Source: Flavobacteriales bacterium
GTDB taxonomy: Bacteria > Bacteroidota > Bacteroidia > Flavobacteriales > Flavobacteriaceae
Direction: 5' to 3'
DNA: 6,287 nt
NCBI GenBank assembly: GCA_003229235.1
Contig: QIIH01000413.1
Location: forward strand, 1 to 6,287
Positions 6,118 to 6,287 of this stretch are shown here, one piece after another. The translations under genes were made by a program, and so were the position numbers. Positions within the stretch are counted from its first letter, which is position 1. Each line of letters begins with the position of its first letter. The notes beneath the pieces are model-generated. The model searched no databases, was not told the origin of the DNA, and was given only the letters and a program-made list of their open reading frames with translations.

Positions 6118-6287
6118 ATGTCTACTGCACTCGTCGTCATACCTACATATAACGAAATTGAAAACATCGAACGCCTGATTCGAATTGTACTTTCACAGCC
6201 ACGAAAATTTCACATTCTGGTAGTCGATGATAACTCGCCAGATGCTACAGCCTTAAAGGTTAAAGAGCTACAGGGCGAATTTGCAGA
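6118..6287 (+). CDS. GT2 glycosyltransferase, polyprenol-phosphate-mannose synthase type (partial)
   Basis: Only the first 56 codons are present; the gene continues past the window. The start MSTALVVIPTYNEIENIERL has the hallmark of GT-A family 2 enzymes, VIPTYNE (7-13). It is followed by VVDDNSPDAT (35-44), where D37 and D38 belong to the nucleotide-sugar-binding loop. This pairing at this spacing is typical of dolichol/polyprenol-phosphate mannose synthases, which move mannose from GDP-mannose to a polyprenyl phosphate at the inner membrane. Other GT2 enzymes share the same N-terminus, so the sugar is uncertain without the rest. The gene diverges from DUF4271 across a 101-base AT-rich gap. 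A near-match to the -7 element (TAGAATTG, 6096-6103, one mismatch) would leave a leader of under ten bases. Confidence 0.85.
   Translation, partial: MSTALVVIPTYNEIENIERLIRIVLSQPRKFHILVVDDNSPDATALKVKELQGEFA

Noticed and set aside
1..6287. Search for a mobile element, CRISPR array, tRNA/rRNA, toxin-antitoxin or defence system
   Set aside because: The coding space is filled by intact housekeeping genes with short gaps; no spaced repeats, transposase motifs, tRNA cloverleaf or defence domains were seen by eye.

Overview
The window looks like a stretch of core chromosome from a member of the Flavobacteriaceae (Bacteroidota). Three things point there: low to moderate GC with A-rich, Shine-Dalgarno-poor leaders; a good match to the Bacteroidota promoter (TTG, 17 bases, TAnnTTTG) before pckA; and gene content typical of the group, including a DUF4271 membrane protein next to a HemD-like protein, an ATP-type PEP carboxykinase and a saccharopine-dehydrogenase-family protein. 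The species assignment is inference from memory of these families; no search was run.

Layout from left to right. The last 70 codons of leucyl-tRNA synthetase (+) run into the window. A 114-base gap with two small hairpins follows, then a YugP-type membrane zinc metallopeptidase (+). Its stop codon overlaps by four bases the stop codon of a convergent saccharopine-dehydrogenase-family gene (-). A compact divergent region of 74 bases separates that gene from a small DUF423 membrane protein (+), which is followed by pckA (+) with its own promoter. A perfect 28-base palindrome lies between pckA and the convergent hemD-like gene (-) and should terminate both. Upstream of hemD, in the same direction and 17 bases away, is the DUF4271 membrane protein, so transcription runs DUF4271 then hemD. 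A 101-base divergent gap leads to the start of a GT2 glycosyltransferase of the polyprenol-phosphate-mannose synthase type (+), cut by the window end.

Functionally this is a set of unrelated housekeeping genes: translation, envelope proteolysis, amino-acid metabolism, gluconeogenesis, tetrapyrrole synthesis and lipid-linked sugar supply. The only likely multi-gene unit wholly inside the window is DUF4271-hemD. I saw no mobile element, CRISPR array, RNA gene, phage or defence gene, and no convincing evidence of a new system. The points worth a second look are small-scale: tightly packed 3' ends, a shared bidirectional terminator, an inverted repeat in the divergent promoter region, and the unexplained DUF4271-hemD pairing.
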